A stretch of 38,569 nt of DNA from contig JBAVEL010000185.1 in the NCBI GenBank assembly GCA_049587715.1, forward strand, positions 1-38,569, in the 5' to 3' direction. The translations under genes and the position numbers were made by a program. Positions 25,922 through 34,448 of the stretch are shown here, piece by piece. The first letter of the stretch is position 1; each line of letters opens with the position of its first letter. Below the pieces are notes generated by a model. That model had not been told where the DNA came from. It did no database searches and saw only the letters and a list, made by a program, of their open reading frames with translations. This DNA is from JBAVEL01 sp049587715 (lineage in GTDB: Bacteria; Bacteroidota; Ignavibacteria; UBA10030; UBA6906).

Positions 25922-25950
25922 TTGTGCCATTCCCGGTTTTTGGCTATCTT
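25922..25950 (+). promoter_or_regulatory. Sigma-70-type promoter
   Basis: TTGTGC (25922-25927) and TATCTT (25945-25950) are spaced by 17 nt. The predicted start near 25957 gives a 33-nt leader before the ATG at 25990. Otherwise 25840-25989 is empty. Confidence 0.5.
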
Positions 25951-25989
25951 CTGGGAGTTTCCTCCCCGTCGCACAGACCTGATGGCGCC

Positions 25990-26460
25990 ATGGAAGTCCA
26001 TCTCCTCCTGAAGTACGTTCATCTGGTCGGCTACGGCCTCCTTGCGGGAGCCGCATTGGCGGGGTGGGCCATCCAGGCCCGCAGGACCCGGCCGGGGCGG
26101 AGGGAGGAAGCGGGGGCGGAACCCCTCCCCGCCCGGGGACCGGGACTTGCCTCTGCGGGCGGCACGCTCCTTCTTCTGGGGACGGGAGCGGGCAGCATGC
26201 ATCTCACCGGCCTGGGTCTTTTCACCGCATCCTGGCTGACACTCAAGCTGGCGCTCTTCCTTGTTCTGGTGGTCTTCGGGATTCTCCACGCCGCAGCCTC
26301 CCGGCGGCGCACCCGGTTGCGTGCCGCCGCCGGGGAGGATGAGCCCGCCGGGGGAGAGCTGCAGGAGCTGGAGCGGCGGATGCGGATCGGAGCGGCCGCG
26401 CAGGTCATCCTCATCCTGTTGATTCTTCTCCTTGCCGTCACCAAACCGGGGACGGGCTGA
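25990..26460 (+). CDS. Small integral membrane protein
   Basis: 156 residues with four predicted hydrophobic segments (about 6-27, 50-68, 74-98 and 134-152) and a short Arg-rich loop. The start MEVHLLLKYVHLVGYGLLAG resembles the first helix of small DUF2269/CopD-like proteins, where a His in the first helix is common, but the match is too weak to name. There is no clear ribosome binding site before the ATG at 25990; the promoter upstream supports the start. It is followed after 78 nt by a lipoprotein gene. Confidence 0.7.
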   Translation: MEVHLLLKYVHLVGYGLLAGAALAGWAIQARRTRPGRREEAGAEPLPARGPGLASAGGTLLLLGTGAGSMHLTGLGLFTASWLTLKLALFLVLVVFGILHAAASRRRTRLRAAAGEDEPAGGELQELERRMRIGAAAQVILILLILLLAVTKPGTG

Positions 26461-26538
26461 GGTGCCCGCGCCGTCCCGCCTGTTCCCGTACATACGATCC
26501 AGCACCCCATTACCACCATCAGCGAACGAGGTACCGTC

Positions 26539-27552
26539 ATGTTCCGCACAACCCGATCCCTTTCTTTCTCCCTCTGTGCGTTGCTGCTTCTCGGCCTGGC
26601 GATCGCCGGCTGCGGCGGGGAGAAGGAGCTCACGCCGGTTCCCGTGGGAGAGCTGACCGAATACAGGGATCCCGCCATCGGGTTCGCGCTCAAGCACCCG
26701 GCCGGATGGATCATGGACGCCCAGATCGGGCGGGTCCGGATGTTCAATGCCCCCGACGTGGACAAGAAGTTCCTGGATCCCGCCGGGGCCTATCCCCTGG
26801 GCGTGACCGTCACGGTGGACATCACCCGCGCCGCGGACGTGGGGCAGGCGCTGGAGAACTTCCGCTCCGAGCTGAAGGCCACCGACATGCAGCTCGGGAA
26901 GGAGGAAACGGTGAAGGCCGCGGGGGTGGACGCCGTGAAGATCCCCTACACGGCCAATTTCGGCGGGGGGAACATCCTCCGCGGCTACCATGTACTGATC
27001 CCGGGGGACTCGGCGCTGTACGATCTGGGCTTTGCGGGTTTCGGCGCCCAGTACGCCGCCCACGCCGCCGTCTTCGAGGCAATTCTGGGTTCCTTCACGC
27101 TTCCCACACCGAAGGAGAAGGCGGCCGACGAGACGCTCCCCTCGGATGTCTTCGCCGCCTACGATGCGGGTCCGTTTACCATGGAGTACCCCGACAACTT
27201 CAACTTCACCAACCCTCCCAAGGGGAAGAACGAACTCGTCATCGGGCTCCGCGGCGTCCGCCTGGACTGCGGCATTCAGGTGGATGTGTTCGGAGCGCAG
27301 GGCCTGAGTGTGGAGAAGGTGTTCGATCAGAACAAGGGGAAATTCCCCGGCGCCTCGGTGGGAGAGGCCCGCGTGGGGGGTGAGGCCGCCCGTGTTCTGA
27401 CCTACGCCGCCACCCGGGACGTGGAGCGGAGAATCTACTTCGTGGTGCGGAACGACAAGGTGTTCCGGATAACCCTCGACTGGTACCGCCCGCAGCGGGA
27501 GGTCTATCTCCGGACCTACGAGAGGGTGATCGGCTCGTTCCGTTTCCGGTAG
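26539..27552 (+). CDS. Lipoprotein with two PsbP/DUF1795-like halves
   Basis: 337 residues. The signal peptide ends in the lipobox LAIAGC, so Cys25 should be acylated. Two similar halves follow: the first opens with YRDPAIGFALKHPAGWIMD (about 45-190), the second with FTMEYPDNFNFTNPP (about 215-335). Both have the 'fxmxyPxxW/F' opening seen in PsbP/DUF1795-type folds. No enzymatic motif is visible; the role is unknown. GAGGTA (26527-26532) precedes the ATG. Internal duplication is inferred from the matching openings and the matching ends (EAILGSFTLP against ERVIGSFRFR). Confidence 0.75.
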   Translation: MFRTTRSLSFSLCALLLLGLAIAGCGGEKELTPVPVGELTEYRDPAIGFALKHPAGWIMDAQIGRVRMFNAPDVDKKFLDPAGAYPLGVTVTVDITRAADVGQALENFRSELKATDMQLGKEETVKAAGVDAVKIPYTANFGGGNILRGYHVLIPGDSALYDLGFAGFGAQYAAHAAVFEAILGSFTLPTPKEKAADETLPSDVFAAYDAGPFTMEYPDNFNFTNPPKGKNELVIGLRGVRLDCGIQVDVFGAQGLSVEKVFDQNKGKFPGASVGEARVGGEAARVLTYAATRDVERRIYFVVRNDKVFRITLDWYRPQREVYLRTYERVIGSFRFR

Positions 27553-27609
27553 GCCCGGGCGCGGGGCACCACACCCCCGGCCCCATCTTTCACCTTTTCT
27601 GGAACGTCC

Positions 27610-29322
27610 ATGGACATTGCAGGCAAGACCGTTCTTGTGCTCGGCGGCTGGGGGCTCGTGGGCTCCGCCATCTGCCGGAAGCTGATGGAGGAGAAGCCCC
27701 GCCGGATGGTTGTCGCCTCCCTGACCGCCCGGGAATCGCGCGAGGCGGTGGAGGCGATGCGGAAGGAATTCCCCTCCGCCCCCAGGAACTTCTTCATCCC
27801 CTGGTGGGGGAACATCTTCGTGCGTTCCACGCTCCGTAACCTGACCCGCGAGGCCATCCTCACCGATCCCCGGCGGCGGGCCATGCTCATTGACGACGTG
27901 GTGGAGGATTTGAACGACCTCGTCCTGCGGCGCTCCAGCCTCTACCAGCTCATGATGCAGTACAGACCGGACATCGTGGTGGACAGCATCAACTCCGCCA
28001 CCGCCATCGCCTATCAGAACATCTTTCAGGTCTCCCGGGACCTGGTCCGCAGCATCCGGAAAGCGCGCGGGTCCCGGCAGGACCTGCACAACCTCCGCGA
28101 AGCCGCGGAGCACCTCCTCTGCACCCTCTACATCCCCCAGGTGGTCCGTCACGTGCAGCTTATGTACCGCTCCATGCAGAAGGCGGGGACAACCATGTAC
28201 GTGAAGATCGGAACGAGCGGCACCGGGGGCATGGGCCTCAACATTCCGTACACCCACAGCGAGGAGAAGCCCTCCCGCATGCTCCTGGCCAAGTCCGCCG
28301 TTGCCGGCGCCCACACCCTGCTCTTGTTCCTGATGGGTCGCACACCGGACGCCCCGATCACCAAGGAGATCAAGCCCGCCGCCGCGATCGCATGGAAGAA
28401 GATCGCCTACGGCGATATCCTCAAACGCGGCCGGCCCATCCGCCTGGTGGACTGCCCCCCGGGGCGGGCAACCATGCTGGGGTCTTTTCTGAACCTGAAG
28501 TCCCCCCGGGCGGGCCTTCCCGCACGGGGGATCCTCCGCTCCGTCTTCATCGACACGGGCGAGAACGGCATCTTCTCCCGGGGGGAATTCCAGGCCATCT
28601 CCACCCCCGGCCAGATGGAATTCGTGACGCCGGAAGAGATCGCCGAATCCGCGGTGTTCGAGATCAGAGCGGGGAACACGGGCCACGATATCATCAACGC
28701 CCTGGACAACGCCGCCCTCGCCCCCACCTACCGGGCGGGCTTTCTCTTCAACAGCGCCCTGGAGGCGATGCTGAAGCTGGAACGGGAGCACGGAGTGGAG
28801 AGCGTGGCCTTCGAGATGCTCGGCCCCCCGCGCCTGTCCAAGCTGCTCTACGAGGCGTATCTGCTGAAGCGCTGCTGCGGAACGATGCGCGGAGTCCTCC
28901 GCATGAACGAGAAGGATCTGAGCCGGAAGCTCCTGGAGCTTGTCCGCTCCGATGCCGGCCTCCGCTCCCGCATCATCTCCATCGGGATTCCGATTCTGCT
29001 CCCCGACGGGGTCTCGCTCCTGAGGGGAAGGGAGATGAAGATCCCCCCCTTCCGGGGGGAACGGCGGCTGGCCGTCTCTCCCCGCGCCGTCAACCTCTGG
29101 GCGCACGACGGCTGGGTGGACCTCCGCCCGGCCAACATGCGGCTCTGGCGGAAGCGGATGCGCGAGATCATGAGAATGGTGACACGCCTCCCCGCCGACG
29201 AAACCGGGTCGCGCACTCTGAACACACGCCAGTACTGGGACGGCTTCCGGTCCATCGACCCGGGAAAGGTCTGCGGCTGGATCTTCACCTACGAAGAGAA
29301 GGGAGAGCGGATGAAGGCCTGA
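27610..29322 (+). CDS. SDR-related Rossmann protein of unknown function (570 residues)
   Basis: The N-terminus has a nucleotide-binding Gly motif (TVLVLGGWGLVGSAICRKL, about 7-25), so it belongs with short-chain dehydrogenase/reductase-like proteins. At 570 residues it is about twice the usual SDR length. The helix that normally carries YxxxK reads MLLAKSAVAG: Lys228 is kept but Met224 replaces the Tyr, so classical SDR catalysis is doubtful. The second half (from about 300) is not recognised; it contains QLMMQYRPD-type helical stretches upstream and a KRCCGTMRG segment near 420. No signal peptide. The ATG at 27610 starts MDIAGKTVLVLGG, a natural Rossmann start. The gene is 57 nt after the lipoprotein gene and ends in a strong hairpin. 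Confidence 0.75.
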   Translation: MDIAGKTVLVLGGWGLVGSAICRKLMEEKPRRMVVASLTARESREAVEAMRKEFPSAPRNFFIPWWGNIFVRSTLRNLTREAILTDPRRRAMLIDDVVEDLNDLVLRRSSLYQLMMQYRPDIVVDSINSATAIAYQNIFQVSRDLVRSIRKARGSRQDLHNLREAAEHLLCTLYIPQVVRHVQLMYRSMQKAGTTMYVKIGTSGTGGMGLNIPYTHSEEKPSRMLLAKSAVAGAHTLLLFLMGRTPDAPITKEIKPAAAIAWKKIAYGDILKRGRPIRLVDCPPGRATMLGSFLNLKSPRAGLPARGILRSVFIDTGENGIFSRGEFQAISTPGQMEFVTPEEIAESAVFEIRAGNTGHDIINALDNAALAPTYRAGFLFNSALEAMLKLEREHGVESVAFEMLGPPRLSKLLYEAYLLKRCCGTMRGVLRMNEKDLSRKLLELVRSDAGLRSRIISIGIPILLPDGVSLLRGREMKIPPFRGERRLAVSPRAVNLWAHDGWVDLRPANMRLWRKRMREIMRMVTRLPADETGSRTLNTRQYWDGFRSIDPGKVCGWIFTYEEKGERMKA

Positions 29323-29361
29323 CACCCACCCCCGGGGGGCTCCCCGCCCCCCGGGGTGTCA
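29320..29361 (+). terminator. Terminator-like hairpin after the SDR-related gene
   Basis: TGACACCC (29320-29327, starting with the stop codon) pairs with GGGTGTCA (29354-29361), and an inner CGGGGGGC/GCCCCCCG stem is separated by a bulge. This is a very stable structure. The tail (AATCGTCC) is poor in U, so it may act with Rho or slow polymerase only. Confidence 0.55.
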
Positions 29362-29535
29362 AATCGTCCTCCCCCCGGAAAAAAGGCCCACCCCGCATCC
29401 CCCTCCCCTGCGGCAACCCCTCCCCCCGGGGAGGAGTCCGCCCCCTTCACTGGCATGCGTCTTGAGGGTTTCTACCCCGGTCGGGCGCGCCCCTTCGGGG
29501 GCGGGCCCGCAGAGAGGGGTATCACATCCCGAGCA

Positions 29536-32500
29536 ATGCGCATGCCCGGCACACCTCAGATTTCTGCTCCGCGTCCCCCCGGGCGCGGGAACACCACCAG
29601 CGGCGGTTCCCGCGTCCCGGAACAGCCCCGGGAACTCTTCCGGCTGGTGGCCGAAAACGTGGGGGACCTTGTTGCGGTCCTGGACCTCGACGGCCGGCGC
29701 CTGTACAACAGCCCCTCCTACGCGGCCGTTCTGGGGAGTGGAGGGGCGGCCCCGGGGTCCGACAGCTTCCGCGAAATCCATCCCGACGACCGGGACCGCA
29801 TCCGGGAGCTCTTCCGGGAGACCGTCCGGACGGGAGAGGGCCGCCGGGCGGAGTACCGTTTCCTGCTCCCGGACGGAAGCCTCCGACTGATTGAATCGCA
29901 GGGGAACCTGATACGGGATGCCCGGGGCAGGCCGCTCCACATCGTGGTGGTGTCCCGGGACGTCACGGACAGACGGAGGACGGAAGAGACCCTCCGGATG
30001 AGCGAAGGCCGGTTCCGCGCCCTGATCGAGAACAGCTCGGACGCCCTTGCCCTTCTGGATGCGCAGGGCGCAATCACCCACGCGGGGCCATCCACCGGAG
30101 CTCTCCTGGGGTATCAGGAAGCGGAGCTGGAGAGCAGGAACATCGCCGATTTCCTGGATCCCGCAGATCGGGAACTTCCCGAAGTGCTGTGCCGCCTCCC
30201 CGACCCGGGAGGACGCTCCCGTGCCGTGCGGTTCCGCTTCCGGCACCGGGACGGTTCCTGGAGGTGGATGGAGGGGATGTGCACAAACCTGCTGGACAAC
30301 CCCGCCGTGGGCGCCGTGGTGCTGAACTACCGGGACATCACCGAGGAGCGGCATGCCATCGAGGCGCTTCAGCGGAGCGAGGAGCGGTACCGCGCCTTTG
30401 TGGACCAGAGCGCGGAGGGAATCTGGCAGCTCCGTCTGGACCCCCCCATGCCCGTCACCCTGGGCGAGGAGGAGCAAATAGACTTCATCTACCGCCACGG
30501 TGTCCTCGCCCAGTGCAACCACCGGATGGCCGCCATGTACGGCCTCCGGGAGGCCGCCGACCTGGAGGGTGCGCGCCTCCACCGCCTCCTCATCAGGTCC
30601 GAATCCCGGAACGTGGAGTACCTCCGGACGTTCATACAGTCCGGTTACCGCCTGATGAACGCGGAATCACGCGAGCCCGACATCGACGGGGTCATGCGCT
30701 TCTTCCTGAGCAACCTCATCGGGACGGTCCGGGACGGGAAGCTGACCCACGCCTGGGGAACGCAGCGGGACATCACCGAATGGAAGCGCGCCGAAGGGGA
30801 CGTGGCCGTGCTGGCCCAGGCCCTGCGGAGCGTCACCGAAGGGGTGTACATCACGGACCTGGACGACACGATTCTGTTCGTGAACGACGCCTTCCAGCGG
30901 ATGTTTGGCTACGCGGAGGAGGACCTGGTGGGAAAGCCCGCGGCCCTGGTCCGGTCCCGGAGAAACAGCGAGGAGATCCTGGAGGAGGTGGCGGACCGGA
31001 CCCTGCACGGCGGATGGCGGGGAGAGATCTGGTGCCGGACCAAGGAGGGACCGGAGCTCCTGGTGGCCCTCTCCACATCCGTGGTGCGGGGGGAACACCG
31101 GGATCCCATCGCGCTCATGGGGGTGGCCCGCGACATCACCGCGGCACGCCGCCAGGAGCGGCTCCAGAACGCCGTCTACCGCATCGCCCAGGAGACCGAC
31201 TGCGCCACCCAGCTCGAGGACATCTACGCGGCGGTGCACCGGATCATCGCGGAGGTCATGCCCGCCTCCAACTTCTACATTGCCCTCTACGACGAGCGGG
31301 ACGGGCTTCTGCACTTCCCGCATTTCGTGGACGAGGTGGACACCGTCTCCCCCCCCATGAAGCCCGGCACCGGACTGACCGGGTATGTGCTCCGCACGGG
31401 CAAACCGCTCCTGTGCACGCAGGCGGTCTTCGACGACCTGGAGCGGCAGGGGGAGGTCCAGCTCGTGGGGGTCCCCTCCCCCATCTGGCTGGGGGTTCCG
31501 CTGGTGGTCTCGGGGAGGACCATCGGCGTCATGGTCGTCCAGCACTATACCGATCCGCTCGCATACCGCGAGGAGGAGCTCCACGTGATGGAGTTTGTCT
31601 CTTCACAGGTGGCGCGGGCCATCGAGAGAAAGAGGGCCGAGATCGCCCTCCGCGAGAGCGAAATCCGCTACCGGCAGATGTTCCAGGACGACCTGACCGG
31701 GGATTTCGTCTCCACCCCCGAGGGCAAGATCCTGGACTGCAACCCCGCGTTTGCCAGGATCTTCGGATTCTCCTCGGTGGAGGAGGCCCTGCAGTCAAAC
31801 TGCAAGGTCCTGCATTCCTCCGTGGACGACCGCGAAGAGATCTTCGAGAAGCTCCGCCGGCTGCGACGGCTGGAGTATTACGAGCTGGAGCTGCGCCGCA
31901 GGGACGGCAAGCCCATCTATGTCTTCGCCAATCTCATCGGGTCGTTTGATCAAGACGGCACGCTGACGAGCGTCAAGGGATACCTGTTTGACAACACCGA
32001 GCGGAAGCTGCTGGAGGAGCAGCTCATGCAGTCGCAGAAGATGGAGGCGGTGGGGCAGCTTGCGAGCGGCATTGCCCACGACTTCAACAACGTCATGAGC
32101 GTGACGCTGACCGCCGCGCAGATGATCCGGCGGGGCACGCAGGAAGAGACGCTCCGGCGCTATGCCGGCATGATTGAGGACGCCACCATGCGGGGGGCCT
32201 CCATTGCCAAACAGCTTCTGCAGTTCTCCCGCGCCGAGGCCTCCAGGCTGGTTCCTCTCTCCCTGGCCCACGTCGTGTCGGAGGTGAAGAAGATTCTGGA
32301 GCACTCCTTCCCCAAGACCATCGATACCCGCCTCGCAATCGACCTCAGGGAGGGCATGATCCTGGGAGACGAGGGGCAGATCCACCAGGTTCTTCTGAAC
32401 CTCTGCATCAACGCCCGCGACGCGATCCTTGCCGTTCCGGATGCGGGCGGGGTGGGAACGCTCACCATCTCGCTCTCGTCCTTCCAGGGCGGTCGGGGAG

Positions 32501-33198
32501 GGGGCCCTCCCGGCCTGGAGAGCGGGCGTGACTACGCGCGGCTTCAGGTGAGGGATACGGGAACCGGCATCACTCCCGATGTCCGGCACCGGATCTTCGA
32601 TCCCTTCTTCACCACCAAGGGAATCGGCCAGGGAACCGGCCTGGGGCTCTCCATCGTGCACGGCATCGTCAAGACACACGGAGGGGTGATCGACGTGGAG
32701 AGCGAGGTGGGAAAAGGCACCACCTTTTCCGTGTACCTCCCGATCGTGGCCCAGCGGGAGGAGGCCCTCCCGGCGGAATCCTCCACCCTCCAGAAGGGAA
32801 GCGGCGAGACGGTGCTGGTCATCGAGGACGAGGAGATCCTGGCAACCCTCCTCTCAGACATGCTCCGGGGAGCCGGGTACGAGGTGGTGCATGCCAGGGA
32901 CGGAGAGGATGGGGTCGCCTGCTACCGGGCGCAGGCGGGCCTCATCGGCGTAGTGCTCTCCGACATGGGCCTCCCCAAGCTCCCGGGGGAGGGGGTGTTC
33001 CGCGAGCTGAAGGCCATCAACCCCGGGGTCCGGGTCATCTTCAGCTCGGGTTTCGTCCAGGAGGAGAAGAAGCGGGAGCTGCTGGAGGCCGGGGCGGTCG
33101 GCTTCGTCCACAAGCCGTACAAGATAGCCGAGCTGCTGGGAGCCCTGCAGAAGGCGCTCCGGAGCGGTGCCGGCGGGGGGGATCAGGGCTACTCGTAG
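29536..33198 (+). CDS. Soluble hybrid histidine kinase (5 PAS, GAF, HisKA, HATPase_c, REC)
   Basis: About 1220 residues without membrane segments. Sensor domains in order: PAS at about 33-150, 163-280, 285-415 and 420-540; GAF at 541-700; PAS at 709-821. Then HisKA with phospho-acceptor His848 (GIAHDFNNVM), HATPase_c with N box (LNLCINARDAI), G1 (DTGTGI) and G2 (GQGTGLGLS), and a C-terminal receiver with Asp1143 (VLSDMGLP) and HKPY lysine. It should autophosphorylate and pass phosphate internally; the downstream partner is not encoded nearby. The start is uncertain: ATGs at 29536, 29542 and 29455 and a GTG at 29356 are in frame, but the GTG lies inside the terminator-like hairpin. The end overlaps the convergent permease gene by 10 nt. 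Confidence 0.9.
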   Translation: MRMPGTPQISAPRPPGRGNTTSGGSRVPEQPRELFRLVAENVGDLVAVLDLDGRRLYNSPSYAAVLGSGGAAPGSDSFREIHPDDRDRIRELFRETVRTGEGRRAEYRFLLPDGSLRLIESQGNLIRDARGRPLHIVVVSRDVTDRRRTEETLRMSEGRFRALIENSSDALALLDAQGAITHAGPSTGALLGYQEAELESRNIADFLDPADRELPEVLCRLPDPGGRSRAVRFRFRHRDGSWRWMEGMCTNLLDNPAVGAVVLNYRDITEERHAIEALQRSEERYRAFVDQSAEGIWQLRLDPPMPVTLGEEEQIDFIYRHGVLAQCNHRMAAMYGLREAADLEGARLHRLLIRSESRNVEYLRTFIQSGYRLMNAESREPDIDGVMRFFLSNLIGTVRDGKLTHAWGTQRDITEWKRAEGDVAVLAQALRSVTEGVYITDLDDTILFVNDAFQRMFGYAEEDLVGKPAALVRSRRNSEEILEEVADRTLHGGWRGEIWCRTKEGPELLVALSTSVVRGEHRDPIALMGVARDITAARRQERLQNAVYRIAQETDCATQLEDIYAAVHRIIAEVMPASNFYIALYDERDGLLHFPHFVDEVDTVSPPMKPGTGLTGYVLRTGKPLLCTQAVFDDLERQGEVQLVGVPSPIWLGVPLVVSGRTIGVMVVQHYTDPLAYREEELHVMEFVSSQVARAIERKRAEIALRESEIRYRQMFQDDLTGDFVSTPEGKILDCNPAFARIFGFSSVEEALQSNCKVLHSSVDDREEIFEKLRRLRRLEYYELELRRRDGKPIYVFANLIGSFDQDGTLTSVKGYLFDNTERKLLEEQLMQSQKMEAVGQLASGIAHDFNNVMSVTLTAAQMIRRGTQEETLRRYAGMIEDATMRGASIAKQLLQFSRAEASRLVPLSLAHVVSEVKKILEHSFPKTIDTRLAIDLREGMILGDEGQIHQVLLNLCINARDAILAVPDAGGVGTLTISLSSFQGGRGGGPPGLESGRDYARLQVRDTGTGITPDVRHRIFDPFFTTKGIGQGTGLGLSIVHGIVKTHGGVIDVESEVGKGTTFSVYLPIVAQREEALPAESSTLQKGSGETVLVIEDEEILATLLSDMLRGAGYEVVHARDGEDGVACYRAQAGLIGVVLSDMGLPKLPGEGVFRELKAINPGVRVIFSSGFVQEEKKRELLEAGAVGFVHKPYKIAELLGALQKALRSGAGGGDQGYS

Positions 33199-34448
33199 CG
33201 CAGGGACTCGATGGGATCGAGCGTGGCGGCCTTCCAGGCGGGATAGACGCCGAAGGCAAGACCCACCAGGGTGCAGACTGCCAGCCCCAGAGCCGCCCAG
33301 TCCCACGGCACCACGGCCGGGATCTCCAGGAGGATGCTCACGACGTTCCCCCCCACGATCCCAAGCAGCACCCCGGCCACGCCTCCGAGCTGCGAGAGGA
33401 TGATGGCCTCCGTCATGAACTGGGCAAGCACGTCGCGCCGCATGGCCCCCACGGCTTTGCGGATGCCGATCTCCCGCGTCCGCTCGGTGACGGAAACCAG
33501 CATGATGTTCATGATGCCCACCCCGGCGGCAAGCAGCGCAATGGAGCTCACCAGCAGCACGCCGAGGCGGAAGCCCGATGTGATCTCGTTGAACTGCTCG
33601 ATGATCCGGTCGTTGGAAAAGTAGGCAAAATCGTCCTCCGCTCCCGGGGGCACGTTCCGGGCGGCGCGCAGGATCGACCGCGTCTGGTCCAGGCAGTCTT
33701 CAAAGACCTCGCGGTTGAGCGCCTTGACCATGATATTGATGCTCCGGGCGTGCTTGCCGTAGATCCCGAAATACGTGGTAATGGGAATAACCGCGAAGTT
33801 GTCCTGCCCCTCCCCCAGGGCATTCCCCTTCTTCTCGAACACCCCCACCACTTCGTATATCTGCCCGTCAATCCGGACCGACTCCCCCACCGGATCCGCA
33901 TACTCCGGGAACACCTTTTCCGCCACCGAGATGCCCAGGATGGCCACCCGGCGGGCCTGATCCAGATCCTCCGTCGTGAGACCCCGGCCCCGGCCCACCA
34001 CCCAGTCGTTCGTGATCAGGCCGTCCAGGTTCTCGCCGCACACGGAGACGTTGGGATTGGACTTCCGGCCCCCCCACACGACGGTCTTCCCGAACTGCCA
34101 GGCCTCGATGCCCACCGCCTCGGCAAGGGTGGCCTTGCGCTGCACCTCCAGGGCCTGCTCGTAGGTGATGTTCTTCCGGTTCCGCAGCCGGCGGCGCGTT
34201 TCATGGTCGGAGCCGAATTCGACCGGGAACTTCTGGATCTGGAAGGTGTTGGCCCCCAGCTGTGCCATCCCCTCCTCAATGCTGTTCCGGAGGACCCCCA
34301 TGGCGGTCATCACGGCGATGATCGAGAACACCCCCACCACGATGCCCAGAAGGGTCAGGGCCGACCGGAGCTTGTTGGCGCGGATGGCCGAGAGCGCCAT
34401 GAGCGTGCTCTCCCGGAGGGTGGCAAGGTCCAGGATCCGCCTACTCAT
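33189..34448 (-). CDS. MacB/FtsX-type ABC transporter permease (second copy)
   Basis: 419 residues. Begins with a cytosolic segment and first transmembrane helix (ALSAIRANKLRSALTLLGIVVGVFSIIAVM), then a large periplasmic MacB_PCD-like domain (about 60-280). Three C-terminal helices carry the FtsX motif TERTREIGIRKAVGAMRRDVL. The end LDPIESLRYE is typical of the family. It should pair with the ATPase two genes upstream and act as a mechanotransmission permease in a tripartite efflux or lipoprotein-handling system. The ATG at 34448 overlaps the previous stop by 8 nt. It probably forms a heterodimer with the neighbouring permease, since the two differ in sequence. Confidence 0.92.
   Translation of the reverse strand: MSRRILDLATLRESTLMALSAIRANKLRSALTLLGIVVGVFSIIAVMTAMGVLRNSIEEGMAQLGANTFQIQKFPVEFGSDHETRRRLRNRKNITYEQALEVQRKATLAEAVGIEAWQFGKTVVWGGRKSNPNVSVCGENLDGLITNDWVVGRGRGLTTEDLDQARRVAILGISVAEKVFPEYADPVGESVRIDGQIYEVVGVFEKKGNALGEGQDNFAVIPITTYFGIYGKHARSINIMVKALNREVFEDCLDQTRSILRAARNVPPGAEDDFAYFSNDRIIEQFNEITSGFRLGVLLVSSIALLAAGVGIMNIMLVSVTERTREIGIRKAVGAMRRDVLAQFMTEAIILSQLGGVAGVLLGIVGGNVVSILLEIPAVVPWDWAALGLAVCTLVGLAFGVYPAWKAATLDPIESLRYE

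Noticed and set aside
25324..29325. Long minus-strand open frame antisense to the cupin, lipoprotein and SDR-related genes
   Set aside because: The composition is low-complexity and Gly/His/Arg-rich, and the sense-strand genes have clear families, signal peptides and ribosome binding sites.
29451..29466. Possible sigma-54 promoter (TGGCATG-N4-TTGAG) ahead of the kinase
   Set aside because: The spacing fits, but the essential GC of the -12 element is replaced by GA, and no bacterial enhancer-binding protein or upstream site is visible.
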